Origin: Cardiobacteriaceae bacterium
GTDB lineage: Bacteria; Pseudomonadota; Gammaproteobacteria; Cardiobacteriales; Cardiobacteriaceae
Length of the DNA stretch: 64,000 nt
Direction of reading: 5' to 3'
NCBI GenBank assembly: GCA_030529365.1
Contig: JAUMXB010000003.1
Coordinates: 1-64,000 of the forward strand
Shown: positions 1 to 9,814 of the stretch, one piece after another
Layout: every line of letters starts with the position of its first letter
Numbering within the stretch: the first letter of the stretch is position 1
The notes under the pieces: generated by a model
What the model saw: the letters and a program-made list of their open reading frames with translations, nothing else
Database searches by the model: none
Told to the model about the DNA's origin: nothing
Made by a program: the position numbers and the translations under genes

Positions 1-111
1 ATTCGTTAAGGCAAATGAATTATCGTTTGTGTTTTTTGGGGATTGCGCTAAAGTGACGCCGCATTGGCGGCGATCCGCGACACTTTATTTCTAGACAAGG
101 AGAATATTCTC

Positions 112-1128
112 ATGATGAAACGTAAATCTTTGGTTTTGCTTAGCTCTATGGCTATCGCCGCCTGGGTGCATGCACAGGAAGCCACAGCTACTGACGCAGC
201 GCAAGCCACCGCCGGGACTACCGAAGCGCCGGCCGAGAATACGCCGCCTGCCAATTCCATCGCGCTCAATATCCCGCAAGTGAGCAGCGGCGAGTGCCAG
301 GCGCTGGTTGTGGTTCCGGCCAAATTCGAACCGCGCACCGAGCAGGTCGTAATCAAGGAAGCCTCCGAAACCATCGAGCTGATTCCGGCCGAATACGAGT
401 GGGTAGAGCAGCAGATTGAAATCAAGCCCGCCGGCAAGGAATTGAGAGTAATTCCGGCGACTTACAAAACCGTGGAAGAAGAAATCGAAATCGAGCCGGC
501 ATCTGTCGAGCGCGAAGTGATCGAGCCGCAGTTCAAGGAAGTGAGCGAAGACGTCATCTCCAAACCGGCCTATCTCTCTGCGCACAACGAAGGCGGTTCG
601 CATGTGTTCTCCAGCATGGGTGAAGCGCTGCGTCTTGCCGAAGTGCCTGCGGAAACCAAAACCATCACCAAGCAGGTAGTCAGCGACGAAGCTTCCGTGA
701 AGGAAACCGCTGTGGAAGCCAAGTTCCAGACCATCCAAAAGCAGGTGATTGACGAAGAGGCACGCATCGAGGAAGTGCCGGTAGAGGCAGTATATGAAAC
801 CGTTCGCGTCAAGAAGCTGGTGAAAGAAGCGGAAGAAAAACGCATCGAAGTGCCGGCGGAATATGCGGAAGTAACCGTTTATGACAAGGTGGCCGATGCG
901 CAAATGCGCTGGGAGCCGGTCATGTGCGGCGGCAACGATGCCGAAACCACTGCCAAGGTGGAAGACATCCAGCGTGCCCTGAACGAAGCCGGTTACCAGG
1001 TCGGCAAGGTTGATGGCCAAATGGGCCCTGGCACCAAGCGTGCGCTGGAAAAATACCAGCGTGACAACGGCCTGGCTGTTGGCGGCGTTACCCAGGAAAC
1101 CCTGCGTGCGTTGGGTCTTGGCAACTGA
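112..1128 (+). CDS. Exported repeat protein with C-terminal peptidoglycan-binding domain
   Basis: 338 residues. An N-terminal signal peptide ends near VHA at residue 20-21. Residues about 60-265 carry a degenerate repeat of roughly 22-25 residues with the pattern PA-x-Y/F-x-x-V-x-x-x-V/I, rich in Glu, Lys and Val. The last ~58 residues resemble a PG_binding_1 domain (VEDIQRALNEAGY, then GPGTKRALEKYQ). The ATG at 112 is chosen because AAGGAGA at 97-103 sits 8 bp upstream; an in-frame TTG at 64 lacks this. A cell-envelope role is inferred. The gene stands alone and ends in a clear terminator. Similar periplasmic repeat proteins occur in other gammaproteobacteria, but no function is assigned. 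Confidence 0.8.
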   Translation: MMKRKSLVLLSSMAIAAWVHAQEATATDAAQATAGTTEAPAENTPPANSIALNIPQVSSGECQALVVVPAKFEPRTEQVVIKEASETIELIPAEYEWVEQQIEIKPAGKELRVIPATYKTVEEEIEIEPASVEREVIEPQFKEVSEDVISKPAYLSAHNEGGSHVFSSMGEALRLAEVPAETKTITKQVVSDEASVKETAVEAKFQTIQKQVIDEEARIEEVPVEAVYETVRVKKLVKEAEEKRIEVPAEYAEVTVYDKVADAQMRWEPVMCGGNDAETTAKVEDIQRALNEAGYQVGKVDGQMGPGTKRALEKYQRDNGLAVGGVTQETLRALGLGN

Positions 1129-1146
1129 TCCTTTCGCTCAAGCGAC

Positions 1147-1175
1147 AAAAAGGGAAGGTTCGCCTTCCCTTTTTC
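1147..1175 (+). terminator. Rho-independent terminator
   Basis: Stem AAAAAGGGAAGG / CCTTCCCTTTTT with loop TTCG, followed by more T residues. It ends transcription of the gene stopping at 1128. Confidence 0.85.
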
Positions 1176-1193
1176 TTTTTAACATATTTTCCT

Positions 1194-1281
1194 TTAAAAT
1201 AGTCATTTTTTATCACAATTGAGCGCTTGTTGCGATAAAAAATGATTATAGCAAGCGCTTATAATAGTTATTTTTTACCAT
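1194..1281. repeat. Paired AAGCGCTT element, copy 1
   Basis: Cores are GAGCGCTT at 1221 (one change) and AAGCGCTT at 1253, 32 bp apart. The arms are of the TTTTTTAYCA / GATAAAAAAT type. It lies between a plus-strand gene and tgt and ends 28 bp before the tgt start. Confidence 0.85.
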
Positions 1282-1306
1282 TTTGATATCTGAGATATAC
1301 GGATAA

Positions 1307-2413
<1,107 letters not shown>

Positions 2414-2424
2414 AGCGATTGTCT

Positions 2425-2650
2425 GTCGGCCATTCATGGTCGAGATGGGGTTGATGTCGGGCACAAAGTGCCAGTTTTACATGAAAATGCAGCCGCATTT
2501 TCATGGGAACTCGGTAATGAGCCGTAGGCGAACCCCAACATCGACTAAATCATTGCGTTGGGGTTGGTGCTGCGCACTCGCCACCAACCTACGGTCTGGA
2601 CGTTTTTATGATGATTTCACTATAGATACCCCGCAGCTTGCTGCGGGATA
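2425..2650. repeat. Composite intergenic repeat block
   Basis: This fills most of the tgt-hslR gap. 2425-2472 is a degraded double-hairpin repeat (GTCGGCCATTCATGG, then GTCGGGCACAAAGTGCC). 2481-2504 is a perfect stem ATGAAAATGC / GCATTTTCAT. 2507-2592 is a large inverted repeat ending in CACCAACCTACGG. 2632-2649 is the stem CCCGCAGC / GCTGCGGG. Parts recur at 6033, 32398 and 61125. Confidence 0.7.
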
Positions 2651-2662
2651 GTTCATTGGTCA

Positions 2663-2744
2663 TGGTTGTTTTTTACCACGATTAAGCGCTTATTGTGAGA
2701 AATTTTCTCGTCAAAAGCGCTTCATGTCGGTGAAAAACGATGAT
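2663..2744. repeat. Paired AAGCGCTT element, copy 2
   Basis: Cores at 2684 and 2715, 31 bp apart. The left arm is TTTTTTACCA and the middle module is GAGAAATTTTCTC. It lies between the convergent ends of tgt and hslR. Confidence 0.88.
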
Positions 2745-2754
2745 TCTGCGCGAT

Positions 2755-3150
2755 TCAATAATCATCCTGGTGGCGGATAGCGCGGAGCTGGCGGCGTTCG
2801 CGTTTGTCCGGTTTGCTGTCGGGGAAGCGCACCATGTCGCGGGCAATTTGCCGTTGCGTTTGCCAGGCTTCGCGGGCAGCGAGGCTCTCCGGCGTTTCTT
2901 CGTAGAAGGTTTGCGCGATTTTTGCGCTCACCCGTTTGCTGGCCGCTTCGCGCACGATGACTTCCATGGTGAAGTCGTCTTCCTTGCGGATGGTGAGCGT
3001 GTCGCCGGCTGTGATGGCGCGTGCAGGCTTGGCGCGATTGCCGTTGACCAGCACGCGTCCGTTTTTGATGGCGGATACGGCAAGTGGGCGGGTTTTGTAG
3101 AAACGCGCCGCCCACAGCCAGATATCGAGACGGATGCCCTCAGTGCTCAT
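2755..3150 (-). CDS. hslR: Heat shock protein 15, ribosome-associated RNA-binding protein
   Basis: 131 residues with an N-terminal S4 RNA-binding domain (about residues 7-70: RLDIWLWAARFYKTR, then NGRVLVNG) and a basic C-terminal tail, as in Hsp15. In E. coli this protein binds 50S subunits carrying stalled nascent chains and helps recycle them. Its ATG overlaps the last bases of minE by 11 bp, so it is probably co-transcribed as the distal gene of the min operon. That linkage is not the E. coli arrangement. Confidence 0.9.
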   Translation of the reverse strand: MSTEGIRLDIWLWAARFYKTRPLAVSAIKNGRVLVNGNRAKPARAITAGDTLTIRKEDDFTMEVIVREAASKRVSAKIAQTFYEETPESLAAREAWQTQRQIARDMVRFPDSKPDKRERRQLRAIRHQDDY

Positions 3151-3424
3151 GCGCCGGATTTTTTGCCTTGTCCGGCAGGTTGATATTGAGCGCGAGCACT
3201 TCTTTTTCGCTGTCGCGTTCCAGATTGGCTTCGATATCTTTCATGGTGATATCAAAGTATTTGCTGACCACAGCAAGAATTTCCCGTTTCATTTCTTCCA
3301 TGAAGAGCGGCTCGGTCTGGTCGTTGCTGCGTGCGGCGCGCTGGTGCGAGACCACGATTTGCAGACGCTCTTTGGCCTTGCTGGCCGAAGATTCCTGGCG
3401 TTTGAAAAAGTCGAAAATACCCAT
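3140..3424 (-). CDS. minE: Cell division topological specificity factor MinE
   Basis: About 94 residues. The N-terminal MGIFDFFKRQ is the amphipathic membrane-targeting segment. The central KAKERLQIVVSHQRA is the MinD-stimulating anti-MinCD helix, and the rest is the dimerising topological domain. MinE activates the MinD ATPase and drives pole-to-pole oscillation. Another ATG at 3427 overlaps the minD stop as TGATG; MGIF at 3424 matches the family better. Order is minC-minD-minE-hslR. Confidence 0.95.
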   Translation of the reverse strand: MGIFDFFKRQESSASKAKERLQIVVSHQRAARSNDQTEPLFMEEMKREILAVVSKYFDITMKDIEANLERDSEKEVLALNINLPDKAKNPAHEH

Positions 3425-3426
3425 CA

Positions 3427-4242
3427 TCAACCCCCGAACAGCCTGGCCAGGAAGCCTTTCCTGGATGCTTCGAGGAAGCGGTGCGGGAGGTCTGTATCGC
3501 CGAGGATGCGCTCGATCATGTCGGAATAGGCCTGGCCGGCCTGACTTTCGGTTTCGAGAATGACGGGCAGGCCTTTGTTGGATGCGGTCAGCACGGCTTC
3601 CGATTCGGGAATGACGGCAAGGAGCGGGATGGAAAGGATTTCAATCACGTCTTCCACCGAGAGCATTTCGCCGATTTTGACGCGTTCGGGGCTGTAGCGG
3701 GTGATGACGAGATGTTCCTTGACTGGCGCTTCGCCCATTTCGGCGCGGCGCGATTTGCTGGCGAGAATGCCGAGAATGCGGTCGGAATCGCGCACGGAGG
3801 AGACTTCCGGGTTGGTGGTGATCACGGCTTCGTCGGCGAAATAGAGCGCCATCAGCGCGCCGCGTTCGATGCCGGCGGGTGAATCGCAGATGATGTATTC
3901 GAAGCCCATTTTCTTGAGATCATTGATGACCTGCTCCACGCCTTCCTTGGTGAGCGCGTCTTTGTCGCGGGTTTGCGAGGCGGGGAGAATGTAGAGGTTT
4001 TCCACGTTCTTGTCGCGGATCAGCGCCTGGTTCAGCGTGGCTTCCCCGTTGATAACGTTTACGAAATCATACACCACCCGGCGTTCGACGCCCATGATGA
4101 GATCGAGATTGCGCAAGCCCACGTCGAAATCGATGACGCAGGTTTTTTTGCCTTTCATGGCAAGGCCGGTGGAAAGACTGGCGCTGGTGGTGGTTTTTCC
4201 GACGCCACCTTTTCCTGAGGTGACGACAATGACTTTACTCAT
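3427..4242 (-). CDS. minD: Septum site-determining ATPase MinD
   Basis: 271 residues. The deviant Walker A motif KGGVGKT is at residues 11-17. The C-terminal segment RFLEASRKGFLARLFGG is the amphipathic membrane-targeting helix. MinD binds the membrane when ATP-bound, recruits MinC and is released by MinE. The stop overlaps the start region of minE. Confidence 0.98.
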   Translation of the reverse strand: MSKVIVVTSGKGGVGKTTTSASLSTGLAMKGKKTCVIDFDVGLRNLDLIMGVERRVVYDFVNVINGEATLNQALIRDKNVENLYILPASQTRDKDALTKEGVEQVINDLKKMGFEYIICDSPAGIERGALMALYFADEAVITTNPEVSSVRDSDRILGILASKSRRAEMGEAPVKEHLVITRYSPERVKIGEMLSVEDVIEILSIPLLAVIPESEAVLTASNKGLPVILETESQAGQAYSDMIERILGDTDLPHRFLEASRKGFLARLFGG

Positions 4243-4313
4243 ATACGCTCTCTTTTGTTTTGAAAGATAAATGCATTATATAGACAATCCGTTGCGCTGG
4301 CATGCCGCATGGC

Positions 4314-5054
4314 TTACAGCACCGGGGCGATTTGCATGGTTTCGCCCTGGCCCAGGCGGATCAGCATGCTTTTGTGCTTGCGGTAGGGCTCGAGTTGCTC
4401 CATGTTCTGGTATTGCCCGGCGACGGAAACCAGTTCCGCTTCCAGTTCGGCGGCGTAGATAAAAGCGCTTTCATCGCCGTGCGCACCGGCAAAGGCGCGG
4501 CCGCGCAATTGCCCGAAGACGAAAATGTTGCCGTCGGCAATCACTTCCGCACCGGCGCCGACCATGCCGATAATCACCAGATCGCAGCCCTCGGCGTAAA
4601 GACGCTGCCCGGAGCGAACATGGCGCCGCACCACCATGGTGCGCTTTTGCGGTGCGGCAGGCGGCGGAGGCGGAGGCGGTTCGGCCGCAGCAGCAGGCGC
4701 TGGCGTTTGTGCAGGGCGTTCATGGCTTGCGGGTACGCTGTTTTTGCCGGCGCTGCCTGCGATATGCGCAAGACCGGCCTCTGCCAGCGACTTGTCATCC
4801 AGAGTTTCTGCCTGAATGCCGATGAGCGTGAGGCCATGGCGGGCAAACAGGGCTTTCAGGGTTTGCAGCCAGGCGCTGTCGCCGAGGCGCTCTGCGCCGA
4901 AATCCGCCACGAAAGGCGAAGCCGTGAAAAAACCGGCAGGCGCTTCGGCCATTTTGGCGGCGAGCAGTTCGTCGATAACGGCGGGATCGGTGGAAGGAAG
5001 GGAAACGATGGTGACGGGATGGTTGCGGGTTTTGAAGACCAGGGTATCGCGCAT
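4314..5054 (-). CDS. minC: Septum site-determining protein MinC
   Basis: 246 residues (E. coli 231). The N-terminal FtsZ-inhibiting domain spans about residues 1-105. A linker rich in Ala and Pro, with a run of seven prolines, follows at about 115-140. The C-terminal beta-helix domain (GDGNIFVFGQLRG-like segment, AELEAELVSVAG) binds MinD and dimerises. The ATG at 5054 is chosen because AAGGA lies 7 bp upstream; an upstream in-frame ATG at 5090 lacks this. The minC-minD gap is 71 bp. Confidence 0.95.
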   Translation of the reverse strand: MRDTLVFKTRNHPVTIVSLPSTDPAVIDELLAAKMAEAPAGFFTASPFVADFGAERLGDSAWLQTLKALFARHGLTLIGIQAETLDDKSLAEAGLAHIAGSAGKNSVPASHERPAQTPAPAAAAEPPPPPPPAAPQKRTMVVRRHVRSGQRLYAEGCDLVIIGMVGAGAEVIADGNIFVFGQLRGRAFAGAHGDESAFIYAAELEAELVSVAGQYQNMEQLEPYRKHKSMLIRLGQGETMQIAPVL

Positions 5055-5133
5055 GCTGCGTCCTTGAATACGCTCAAACAAAGGCGACACTATACCGGAT
5101 TTTTCTTCTGCCTTCGTGCTGCAATATGTGGAT

Positions 5134-5254
5134 GGGAAAATTTCTCATGATTAAGCGCTTAAAGTGATATTTTTCCTTAAAATAAGCACTTGTGATTGAG
5201 AAAATAGTATAGTATAAGTGCTTTTTAATGAGAAAATTTACCATTGAAGTTTGC
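5134..5254. repeat. Triple AAGCGCTT-type element, copy 3
   Basis: Three cores: AAGCGCTT at 5153, AAGCACTT at 5184 and AAGTGCTT at 5216, spaced 31 and 32 bp. The second and third cores are reverse complements of each other. It lies just upstream of minC. Confidence 0.85.
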
Positions 5255-5318
5255 TTTTCTTTAAGTGAATGGTCAATATGACCTGAAGGGATGATGTGGT
5301 TACGGTCTGACCGCATGG

Positions 5319-5981
5319 TCAAAACGGAACAGCATATTGAAACCACAGGCCACTTTGGGGAGAGTATATCAAGGGGATGTCGCCTTGCACCGTGTGCGTT
5401 TCTGCCCTTACGCGCATGGTTATCTCCATTGCGCACAGGGCGATATTCCTGCTGTCCACCGTTTCCGGACGGCATGTTTTGACGCGCAGGCTTTCCGGGA
5501 TTTGTTGTAATGGCGCGTCATTGGTTCCCATCCAGATTGCCATGGCCAGTGCATAGGCATTGACGGCCGCCGTATACATGCGTATCGCTTGCTGCGCTTC
5601 CTGTTCAGTTGGCAAGTGCGCAGGAGGATATTCGTCTATTTCCTTGAAATACTGGTCGCTTATGAGTGACCAGTGTTCGTCTTGCTGGACGAAAAGCCAA
5701 TAACTTGGCATGTGCACGTTTTTTCCTTGCCAGAGCAGGGCAAGTTCGAGGTGGCAGAAGACCACCGGGAAGTCCGGTATCACTGCCTCGTCACAATCTT
5801 GCAGGGCAATGCGGATGTCTTGCGGCAAGGTGGGAGCAGGGCGTTGCAGCGTTGTGAGCAAATGACTGACGACGTGACCAAAGTAATCCTGAAAGGCTTG
5901 CTGGGCTTCCGTATTTGTAGGGGACGCTGCGAAAGCCGCAGCGCCGAGCCATGGCAGCAGGAAGAAAGAAAGGTATTTCAT
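5319..5981 (-). CDS. Unknown exported protein
   Basis: 220 residues. Signal peptide MKYLSFFLLPWLGAAAFA with cleavage near residue 18-19. The mature part has four cysteines (two in DCDEAVIPDFPVVFCH, one in VKTCRPETVD, one in NIALCAME) that could form two disulfides, and is rich in aromatic residues. No family is recognised. The ATG at 5981 is preferred over 6011 because it begins the signal peptide; no strong Shine-Dalgarno is visible. A periplasmic or outer-surface location is inferred. Confidence 0.6.
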   Translation of the reverse strand: MKYLSFFLLPWLGAAAFAASPTNTEAQQAFQDYFGHVVSHLLTTLQRPAPTLPQDIRIALQDCDEAVIPDFPVVFCHLELALLWQGKNVHMPSYWLFVQQDEHWSLISDQYFKEIDEYPPAHLPTEQEAQQAIRMYTAAVNAYALAMAIWMGTNDAPLQQIPESLRVKTCRPETVDSRNIALCAMEITMRVRAETHTVQGDIPLIYSPQSGLWFQYAVPF

Positions 5982-6032
5982 GGATACTACGTTTGGGGCA
6001 TATATAGCCAAATAAATAAAAAACAGAACGAA

Positions 6033-6126
6033 ACTGTAGGTTGGTGGTGAGCCGTCAGGCGAACTCCAACAGGATGAATATCCAAATGTTGGGGTTCGTG
6101 CTACGCACTCACCACCAACCTACAGT
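6033..6126. repeat. Inverted-repeat element (GTAGGTTGGTGG family)
   Basis: Outer arms are ACTGTAGGTTGGTGGTGAG and its near-exact complement ending CCTACAGT. Inner arms are CCAACA and TGTTGG. It is followed by GTTTTATGATGATTTCTCTATA, shared with the copy at about 2600-2625. Related copies lie at 2507-2592 and 61125-61259. Confidence 0.75.
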
Positions 6127-6153
6127 TTGGGTGTTTTATGATGATTTCTCTAT

Positions 6154-6180
6154 AAAAAAAGCGCCACTTAGTGGCGCTTG
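6154..6180 (-). terminator. Terminator of fumC
   Basis: Stem AAGCGCCAC / GTGGCGCTT with loop TTA, followed on the minus strand by seven T residues (A tract at 6154-6160). Confidence 0.85.
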
Positions 6181-6189
6181 TGTGGAGCG

Positions 6190-7578
<1,389 letters not shown>

Positions 7579-7664
7579 GCGGTTCTCCTTACAGGTGTAA
7601 AAAATCGGGCAAAGTATATAACTATCTGTTCATGAAAGCCAGTGTTCGCAATAGAAATAGGCAT

Positions 7665-7749
7665 AAAATAGTGATTTTTTACCATTGATAAGCGCTTATT
7701 GTGGTAAAAAATGACGATATAAAGCGCTTGGTATGGTGATTTTTTATCG
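7665..7749. repeat. Paired AAGCGCTT element, copy 4
   Basis: Cores at 7690 and 7722, 32 bp apart. Arms are ATTTTTTACCA / TGGTAAAAAAT. The aat stop codon (7744-7746) lies within the right arm. Confidence 0.88.
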
Positions 7750-8439
7750 TGGCTTTGTGGCTTGCCAAAGAAGGCTGGTGCGGGCGCATGCGGGGGCGAT
7801 TTGCCAGCGGCCGCGATGGCGGTCGGGATGGGGCGTGAGAAGGCGCTGGTAGTCGTCGCGCGGGATGTCGATGGCGCCGAGGCCGCGCAGATGTGCGGTC
7901 ATGAACTGGGTGTCGATGATGGCAACGCCCAGGGCGAGCAAGTGGCGGGCGAGGGCGGCAAGCGCCAGGGTGGAGGCGCTCGCGCGCGCCGAGAACATGG
8001 ATTCGGCGCAAAAGATGTGCTCGAGGCAGACGCCGTACACGCCGCCGATGAGTTCGTCGCCTGCCCACAGTTCGCAGCTGTGCGCGCGACCCTGCCCGTG
8101 CAGGGCGTTGTAGGCGGCAATCATGTGGTCGTCCAGCCAGCTTTCCGGGCGGCGGCAGGCGCGGATGACGTCGTCGAAGGCGGTGTCGAGGGTGAGATGC
8201 CAGTCGTGGCGGCGCGCGAGTTTTTTCAGGGTGCGGCTTGCGTGAAAGTGGGCGGTGGGCAGGATGGTGCGGATGGGCGGCGCCCACCACAGGATGTTGT
8301 CAATGTCGTTGTACCACGGAAATATGCCGCTCTTGTGCGCGGCAAAGACGCGCTCCGGCATGAGATCGCCGCCGATGGCGAGCAGCCCTTCAGGATCGGC
8401 GTATTCCACGGGCGGAAAGCGGTATTCTTTTGCGGTCAT
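7744..8439 (-). CDS. aat: Leucyl/phenylalanyl-tRNA--protein transferase
   Basis: 231 residues. Transfers Leu or Phe from aminoacyl-tRNA to N-terminal Lys or Arg, marking proteins for ClpAP in the N-end rule pathway. Family blocks seen: FPPVEYADPEGLLAIGGDL, GIFPWYND, WWAPPIRTI, HSCELWAGDELIGGVYGV, ESMFS and DTQFMTAHL. The ATG at 8439 overlaps the stop of the upstream SDR remnant as ATGA and has no clear Shine-Dalgarno, so translational coupling is possible. The stop codon is provided by a paired AAGCGCTT element. Confidence 0.95.
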   Translation of the reverse strand: MTAKEYRFPPVEYADPEGLLAIGGDLMPERVFAAHKSGIFPWYNDIDNILWWAPPIRTILPTAHFHASRTLKKLARRHDWHLTLDTAFDDVIRACRRPESWLDDHMIAAYNALHGQGRAHSCELWAGDELIGGVYGVCLEHIFCAESMFSARASASTLALAALARHLLALGVAIIDTQFMTAHLRGLGAIDIPRDDYQRLLTPHPDRHRGRWQIAPACARTSLLWQATKPR

Positions 8440-8741
8440 GGCCAGCGCCGGAAGATGGGCGGGAGGGTGACGCCGCCGAAGGGCGCTGTGGCACAGGTTT
8501 TTGCGCCGCATGCCGTGGTCTGATAACGGTCTTCCAGTGCCATCATGTCTGCGTCCTTGCCGATGGTGGAGCTGTTGCGCACCACGTCACGGGGGCGCGG
8601 AGTGCATTCAGGGCGGCTGTTTTGCCCCGCTTCCGCGCGGCGGCTTCTGCCATGCACGACGATATCGTAGCCGTTTTCTGCCAGCGCAATGGCGCGGCCG
8701 ATGCCGCGCGAGGAGCCGATGGCGGGGATGGTTCGGTTCAT
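8436..8741 (-). pseudogene. Decayed short-chain dehydrogenase (FabG-like) remnant
   Basis: A 101-codon reading frame. Residues 1-32 form the start of a Rossmann fold with the nucleotide-binding motif GSSRGIGRAIALAENGYDI. Residues ~53-75 (VVRNSSTIGKDADMMALED) look like a later SDR segment (usually VVxNAGIxxD). The intervening part, the Ser-Tyr-Lys active site and the C-terminal half are missing, so at most a fragment survives. It ends in an ATGA overlap with aat, and the frame may persist only to couple aat translation. Read as an internally deleted gene; a small functional ORF cannot be excluded. Confidence 0.55.
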
Positions 8742-8756
8742 TTTTCACCTTCAGTG

Positions 8757-8844
8757 TAAAAATGATGGTTTTTTACCATCAATAAGCGCTTGTTACGATA
8801 AATTTTTGCATGGTAAGCGCTTGTTGATGAGAAATTTTATCATT
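8757..8844. repeat. Paired AAGCGCTT element, copy 5
   Basis: Cores at 8784 and 8815, 31 bp apart. It lies between the SDR remnant and the alpha/beta hydrolase, both on the minus strand. Confidence 0.88.
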
Positions 8845-8919
8845 TGGTTTGGGTCATCCATGCCGGGCGCAGCAGGCGGCATCCCGGTAACCGCCTGACG
8901 ATGATACGACAAGCGCGGG

Positions 8920-9657
8920 TCAATGTTCGCCCTGCTTGCTGATGAAGCGCTTGATCTCTTCGGCAAAGGCAGCGGCGCGCCAGGTGTTGCTGCCGGTGAT
9001 GTGCGAGGCGAAGGGGATGATCCACAGGCCGCAGTCGGGGATGGCATGATACATGGCGAGCGCGTCTTCCAGCGGGGCGACGGGGTCGCGGTCGCCGGTG
9101 ATGATGAGAACGGGCTGCCTGATTTGCGTGAGCGTTTCCAGGCTGTAGCCGTGCTCGCTGGTTTTCGGGTCGAGCGATTCGCTGACGCGGGCGATGACGC
9201 GCTTCCAGGCTTCCGGGCCGCCCTGCGGTTCGTGCAGTTTGGAGAGCCATTTGTGCAGGCCGAATTGTTCCCAGTAGGCGGGGTCGGCCATGGAGAGGGT
9301 TTGCGCGTAGGTGGAGACGTTCTTGCGGTGCACCATGCGGTAGATGATGGCGGTTTTGATGCGCTCGGGGTAGTTGATGGTGAGCCAGAGGGTGACCGCG
9401 CCGCCCATGGAGGAGCCGCAGGCGTGCACTTGCGCGATGCCGAGTTCGTCGAGCATGGCGAGCACGGCGCGCCCCATTTTTTCGATGGAGAGCTGGTCGT
9501 CGGGCAATGGCGAGCGGCCGTGGCCGGGCAGGTCGGGGACGATGACCTGAAAGCGCTTTTGCAGGATGGGGATTTGCGGCGCCCATTCTTCGCCGGCCAT
9601 GCCGCCGCTGTGCAGAAGAAGGAGGGGTTGGCCCTGGCCGTGGGTTTCGTAGTGCAT
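8920..9657 (-). CDS. Alpha/beta hydrolase
   Basis: 245 residues. The nucleophile elbow is GSSMGG with S83, the acid is D191 in GDRDPV, and H219 lies in ASHITG. The oxyanion-loop HSGG occurs at residues 16-19. The closest architecture is that of small-molecule esterase/lactonase-type hydrolases (3-oxoadipate enol-lactonase-like), but no catabolic genes are nearby, so the substrate is unknown. AAGGAA lies 5 bp before the ATG at 9657. A longer frame to 9789 runs through a repeat and is rejected. Confidence 0.85.
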   Translation of the reverse strand: MHYETHGQGQPLLLLHSGGMAGEEWAPQIPILQKRFQVIVPDLPGHGRSPLPDDQLSIEKMGRAVLAMLDELGIAQVHACGSSMGGAVTLWLTINYPERIKTAIIYRMVHRKNVSTYAQTLSMADPAYWEQFGLHKWLSKLHEPQGGPEAWKRVIARVSESLDPKTSEHGYSLETLTQIRQPVLIITGDRDPVAPLEDALAMYHAIPDCGLWIIPFASHITGSNTWRAAAFAEEIKRFISKQGEH

Positions 9658-9704
9658 ATTGTTCCTTAAGTGTCGATTTTGTTGCGCAGGTGGTTGAATC
9701 ATTC

Positions 9705-9765
9705 GTAGGTCGGCCACTTGGTGGCCGACGCGGTTTGATGTCGGGCACGAAGTGCCCGACCTACG
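9705..9765. repeat. Double-hairpin repeat (GTAGGTCGGC.. family)
   Basis: Two adjacent hairpins: GTCGGCCACTTGGTGGCCGA, then TCGGGCACGAAGTGCCCGA, bounded by GTAGG and CCTAC. Relatives occur at 2425, 36090, 54680, 54929, 60719 and 60963. Confidence 0.8.
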
Positions 9766-9814
9766 GCAGGTTCGGGTTGGTGTTTGCAAGTGTGTCGGGA
9801 GATGGCGGGCATGC

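Noticed and set aside
91-1020. 309-codon antisense frame over the peptidoglycan-binding protein gene
   Set aside because: Composition (Phe/His/Arg-rich) is typical of an antisense shadow; no ribosome site; the sense frame has a signal peptide, domain and terminator.
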